Positions 24,819 to 26,820 of a stretch of 26,820 bases of DNA are shown in pieces. A model generated the notes under the pieces. The model was not told the origin of the DNA. It was given only the letters and a program-made list of their open reading frames with translations, and made no database searches. The position numbers were made by a program, and so were the translations under genes. The DNA lies in NCBI GenBank assembly GCA_039794245.1, contig JBDIVS010000028.1, positions 1 through 26,820 of the forward strand, given 5' to 3'. Within the stretch, counting starts at the first letter, position 1, and each line of letters begins with the position of its first letter. Source of the DNA: DAITQM01 sp039794245 (lineage in GTDB: Bacteria > Pseudomonadota > Gammaproteobacteria > Xanthomonadales > Wenzhouxiangellaceae).

Positions 24819-25700
24819 GTGAAGGCAAGCACCCATCATCCCTTTGGGTCGTGCGTCGTTGATCTCACTGCGTCGCCATGGCTGCGTGATGCCCTGTGGG
24901 TTGTGGTGTTGGTGGGGACTGTCGGGTGCGTAGGCGGCCCCACCAGCCTGACAGACGCACAAACGGTCACGATCCAGAAGGTTTCATCGCAAGCCGGTCG
25001 GGTGTGGTGGGCCGACGTGCGGGCAAATACCCGGGGAACATGGGCGACCGGCGAGGTCATCCGCCATAAGGAATGGCCCGCCGACCAAGCTGGGCACGTC
25101 GATATCGAAGTGATCAGTCGCGATGGTCAGCGAATCGTCGTGGCGAATGGTGTACTGCAGCCCGTGCAAACCGTTGCCGGAGACAGCCGTCGACTGACAT
25201 TCCGGATGAGCTTGCCGGAACGGCCGTCGCCGGGAAGCACCGTGCGCGTGATTCATCATACGTTCGGCTGGCGACGCGCGTTGAGGACACCTGGTCGAGC
25301 CGCCGGAACCCATGGTCACAGACAGCGGACAGAGACACACGTAAACGTAACGCAATATAGCGAGGCACTACGCATGACAACGAAATATGGCTTTGGCAAA
25401 ACGGTACCAATGGACTTCGAGCACGCAATCGATGTCGTTACCGATGCACTCAAGAAAGAAGGTTTCGGCGTGCTCACCGACATCGACGTGCAGGCAACCC
25501 TGAAACAGAAACTCGGCGAGGACATGCCGCCCTATCGCATCCTCGACGCCTGCAATCCGCCGCTGGCCCATCAGGCGTTGACGGCCGAGCCATCAATCGG
25601 CCTGCATGTTGCTATGCAACGTAGTGGTCAGGCAGGAGGACAACGGTACGGTGTACGTCGAGTGCATGGATCCTACCGCCGTGCTCGATCTGGTGGATAA
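24819..25700 (+). CDS. Uncharacterised lipoprotein-like protein reading into a DUF302 domain
   Basis: The frame from GTG 24819 encodes a hydrophobic stretch LWVVVLVGTVGC with a lipobox-like GTVGC, then a compact beta-rich domain of about 115 residues (VWWADVRANTRG, HVDIEVISRDGQRIVVANG, RLTFRMSLPERPSPGSTVRVIHH). This resembles small uncharacterised proteins seen beside metal-efflux operons; I know no function. After HTFGW the sequence becomes low-complexity and no stop intervenes before the DUF302 start at 25375. The ORF therefore continues through the first half of DUF302 and off-frame to 25700. I suspect two genes originally, with the lipoprotein stop lost; the real end of the first protein may be near 25330. 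The GTG start is 4 bp after the PII gene. Confidence 0.5.
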   Translation: MKASTHHPFGSCVVDLTASPWLRDALWVVVLVGTVGCVGGPTSLTDAQTVTIQKVSSQAGRVWWADVRANTRGTWATGEVIRHKEWPADQAGHVDIEVISRDGQRIVVANGVLQPVQTVAGDSRRLTFRMSLPERPSPGSTVRVIHHTFGWRRALRTPGRAAGTHGHRQRTETHVNVTQYSEALRMTTKYGFGKTVPMDFEHAIDVVTDALKKEGFGVLTDIDVQATLKQKLGEDMPPYRILDACNPPLAHQALTAEPSIGLHVAMQRSGQAGGQRYGVRRVHGSYRRARSGG

Positions 25701-25779
25701 CCCGGCGGTGCACGACCTGGCACAGGAGGTGCGGCGGCGACTTGACCGGGTGCTCGCGGCAACGGTGGATGCGCGTTGA
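25375..25779 (+). pseudogene. DUF302-domain protein with a single-base frameshift
   Basis: From ATG 25375 the protein reads MTTKYGFGKTVPMDFEHAIDVV, TDALKKEGFGVLTDIDVQATLKQKL and PYRILDACNPPLAHQALTAEPSIGL, all standard DUF302. Homology then shifts frame: removing one base near 25606 restores LLLLCNVVVRQED, CMDPTAVLDLVDNPAVHDLAQEVRRRLDRVL and a stop at 25779, a normal-length protein. A true frameshift, a sequencing error or recoding cannot be told apart here. DUF302 proteins are cytoplasmic or periplasmic proteins of unclear role often found near metal or redox genes. Confidence 0.8.
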
Positions 25780-25908
25780 GGTGATCTGCCGGGATATTGC
25801 GTGTCGATACCAGTCATGCACAGGGCGCACGTTGAGGCCCCGGGACCTTGAGATCGGGGGAAGGACACAGCACCGAGAGCGGACCTGCACGTGCCGGGAA
25901 GCAAGACG

Positions 25909-26130
25909 ATGAGCCGATTATGTTTCCGCGACCAGCGCGTGTTTTATGTCGATGATCCTGGAGGTGAAGCCGGCGGCTGGTATTTCGATGTACGCAAAGC
26001 GCTGCCGCATGGACCGTACGCCACACAAAGCCTGGCGGAGCAGGCGCTCGCGGACTTCCTCGACGGGCATGAGGCTTCGTCTCGTCTGCGGGGCGAAGTC
26101 GGTGCGGATGGGCCGGATGACGAGCGGTGA
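25909..26130 (+). CDS. Small soluble protein, DUF6316-like
   Basis: The 73-residue protein (ATG 25909; GTG 25891 also in frame) has the pattern RVFYVDDPG, GGWYFDVRKALPHGPYAT, AEQALADFLDGHE. This fits small gammaproteobacterial proteins with a WYF-x-R-x(4)-GP-F/Y core followed by a helix, which I associate with DUF6316. No catalytic motif, signal peptide or membrane segment is visible. GGGAAG upstream of the ATG may act as ribosome binding site. Its stop overlaps the next small gene by 14 bp, suggesting coupled translation. Function unknown. Confidence 0.55.
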   Translation: MSRLCFRDQRVFYVDDPGGEAGGWYFDVRKALPHGPYATQSLAEQALADFLDGHEASSRLRGEVGADGPDDER

Positions 26131-26263
26131 TCCGTATCGGTCCATGGCCGCGAAGCGGTGCGTGCGGCGCACCCTGCTCGTGGTGGCGGTGATCCTGGTT
26201 GTCACGGTGCTGCTGGTGGCGGTCAAGTACTGGGTGGTGAACCGCTATTTGCTCGGCCACTGA
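26117..26263 (+). CDS. 48-residue single-pass membrane peptide
   Basis: A short basic N-terminus (AAKRCVRR) precedes one strongly hydrophobic helix (TLLVVAVILVVTVLLVAV) and a short tail KYWVVNRYLLGH, predicting an N-in inner-membrane peptide. The ATG at 26117 overlaps the end of the preceding gene; an ATG at 26144 giving 39 residues is an alternative. No family is recognised. Its place among the efflux accessory genes is the only functional hint. Confidence 0.5.
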   Translation: MTSGDPYRSMAAKRCVRRTLLVVAVILVVTVLLVAVKYWVVNRYLLGH

Positions 26264-26275
26264 AAGGGTGACGTC

Positions 26276-26530
26276 ATGAGGCGCCGGATGGGGATGATCA
26301 CGACGGCCATCGTACTCGCATTTTCATGTACGACGCTCGCGCATGCCGATCACGACCGCGTCCGGGCGCTGCGCCAGGCGGGCGCGATCGTCCCCTTGAC
26401 ACAGATGCTGGAAGCGGTGCTCGCACGGTCTCCGGGGCGCCTGCTCGAGGCCGAGCTGGAGGAAGAAGGCGGTGGTTACGTCTACGAGATCGAATGGATC
26501 GGCAACGACGGGCTTAAAGGACAGTCATGA
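26276..26530 (+). pseudogene. Secreted PepSY-like protein, C-terminally truncated
   Basis: The 84-residue product has a signal peptide (cut near ALAHA-type site LAHA, residue 24), then DHDRVRALRQAGAIVPLTQMLEAV and GRLLEAELEEEGGGYVYEIEWIG, the pattern of short periplasmic PepSY-domain proteins. In intact relatives the strand after the Asp-Gly turn continues for about 20 more residues (typically ...KFDARTGE...). Here it stops at LKGQS exactly where the 159-bp tandem repeat begins (26507), so the end is replaced by repeat sequence. AAGGGTG precedes the ATG. PepSY proteins are frequent partners of metal-responsive genes. Confidence 0.7.
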
Positions 26531-26820
26531 ATTATCAGCCCCCGCTGACATCCCATATCGGCCCCGGCCTACACCCAGGCGCGATCTTGGCCGATACCCC
26601 AGTCGCCGTGGCTTTGGCACCATGGTCCCATGACTTACCCCCGCGCCCATACCGTCAACCCCGAGGACGGGCTTAAAGGACAGTCACGATTGATCAGCCC
26701 CCGCTGACACCCCATATCGGCCCCGGCCTACACCCAGGCGCGATCTCGGCCGATACCCCAGTCGCCGTGGCTTTGGCACCATGGTCCCATGACTTACCCC
26801 CGCGCCCATACCGTCAACCC
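26507..26820. repeat. 159-bp tandem repeat, two copies, continuing past the window edge
   Basis: Copy 1 (26507-26665) and copy 2 (26666-26820, lacking its last few bases) differ at only a handful of positions (for example CATGAATTA/CACGATTGA and TCTTGG/TCTCGG). Each begins at GACGGGCTTAAAGGACAG. Each contains the inverted repeat TATCGGCC/GGCCGATA (26556-26563 with 26589-26596; 26715-26722 with 26748-26755), and an ATG frame near its end. More copies may follow outside the window. Confidence 0.93.
26789..26820 (+). CDS. Possible 5' end of a Y1/REP-associated-type transposase (partial)
   Basis: The last ten codons read MTYPRAHTVN and resemble the N-terminus of long Y1-type transposases (M-T-x-P-R-...), the same family as the C-terminal remnant near 11 kb. 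The copy at 26630 runs only 25 codons before a stop (26705-26707), because the repeat restarts after Glu-Asp-Gly. Whether the second copy continues as an intact gene lies beyond the window. Confidence 0.35.
   Translation, partial: MTYPRAHTVN

Noticed and set aside
25780..25908. Possible extra small gene between DUF302 and the next gene
   Set aside because: No frame has both a credible start and protein-like content; I see nothing in this 129-bp gap.

Overview
The window looks like a piece of a high-GC gammaproteobacterial chromosome. The evidence is a histidine operon in the enterobacterial order hisG-D-C-B-H-A-F-IE, with fused HisIE and a bifunctional HisB. The right half is an accessory region built from mobile-element debris. 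I cannot name the genus. Most gene calls rest on motifs I can read directly; no database search was possible.

Left part (1-3.4 kb): a PLP-dependent serine/threonine dehydratase-like gene, then a 425-bp spacer with an AT-rich stretch and a strong 11-bp inverted repeat. Next come a tyrosine recombinase of the integron-integrase lineage that has lost most catalytic residues, including the tyrosine, and a convergent NYN-domain putative ribonuclease.

Histidine block (3.45-10.8 kb, all minus strand): nine compactly packed genes, mostly with 4-bp stop/start overlaps. The first is a TrpR/YerC-type repressor-like gene, followed by hisG, hisD, hisC, hisB, hisH, hisA, hisF and hisIE. The only clear promoter lies before the TrpR-like gene. 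It overlaps palindromes and would start transcription at the ATG itself, so the first gene would be leaderless and there is no room for a his attenuator.

Mobile debris and helicase island (10.8-18.45 kb): a C-terminal remnant of a Y1/REP-type transposase, a frameshifted IS66 transposase remnant, and then a 1715-residue protein of lower GC than its flanks. That protein fuses a DEDD 3'-5' exonuclease, a RecQ helicase and a UvrD helicase. Upstream of it in the same orientation is only the last ~120 codons of a second UvrD-type helicase, cut off by an ISCR/IS91-like element. The element retains two tandem copies of an oriIS-like end within a 166-bp duplication, and its transposase has lost the N-terminus and the catalytic-tyrosine region.

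Metal island (18.47-26.5 kb, plus strand): it abuts the truncated ISCR transposase. It encodes a small Cys/His-rich periplasmic protein, a complete heavy-metal RND efflux tripartite pump (CzcC-, CzcB- and CzcA-like), and a PII-like protein translationally coupled to the pump. After these come small accessory genes: a lipoprotein-like protein reading through into a frameshifted DUF302 gene, a small soluble protein, a one-TM peptide and a truncated PepSY-like protein.

The window ends in a 159-bp tandem repeat. It carries an 8-bp inverted repeat and what looks like the first codons of a Y1/REP-type transposase.
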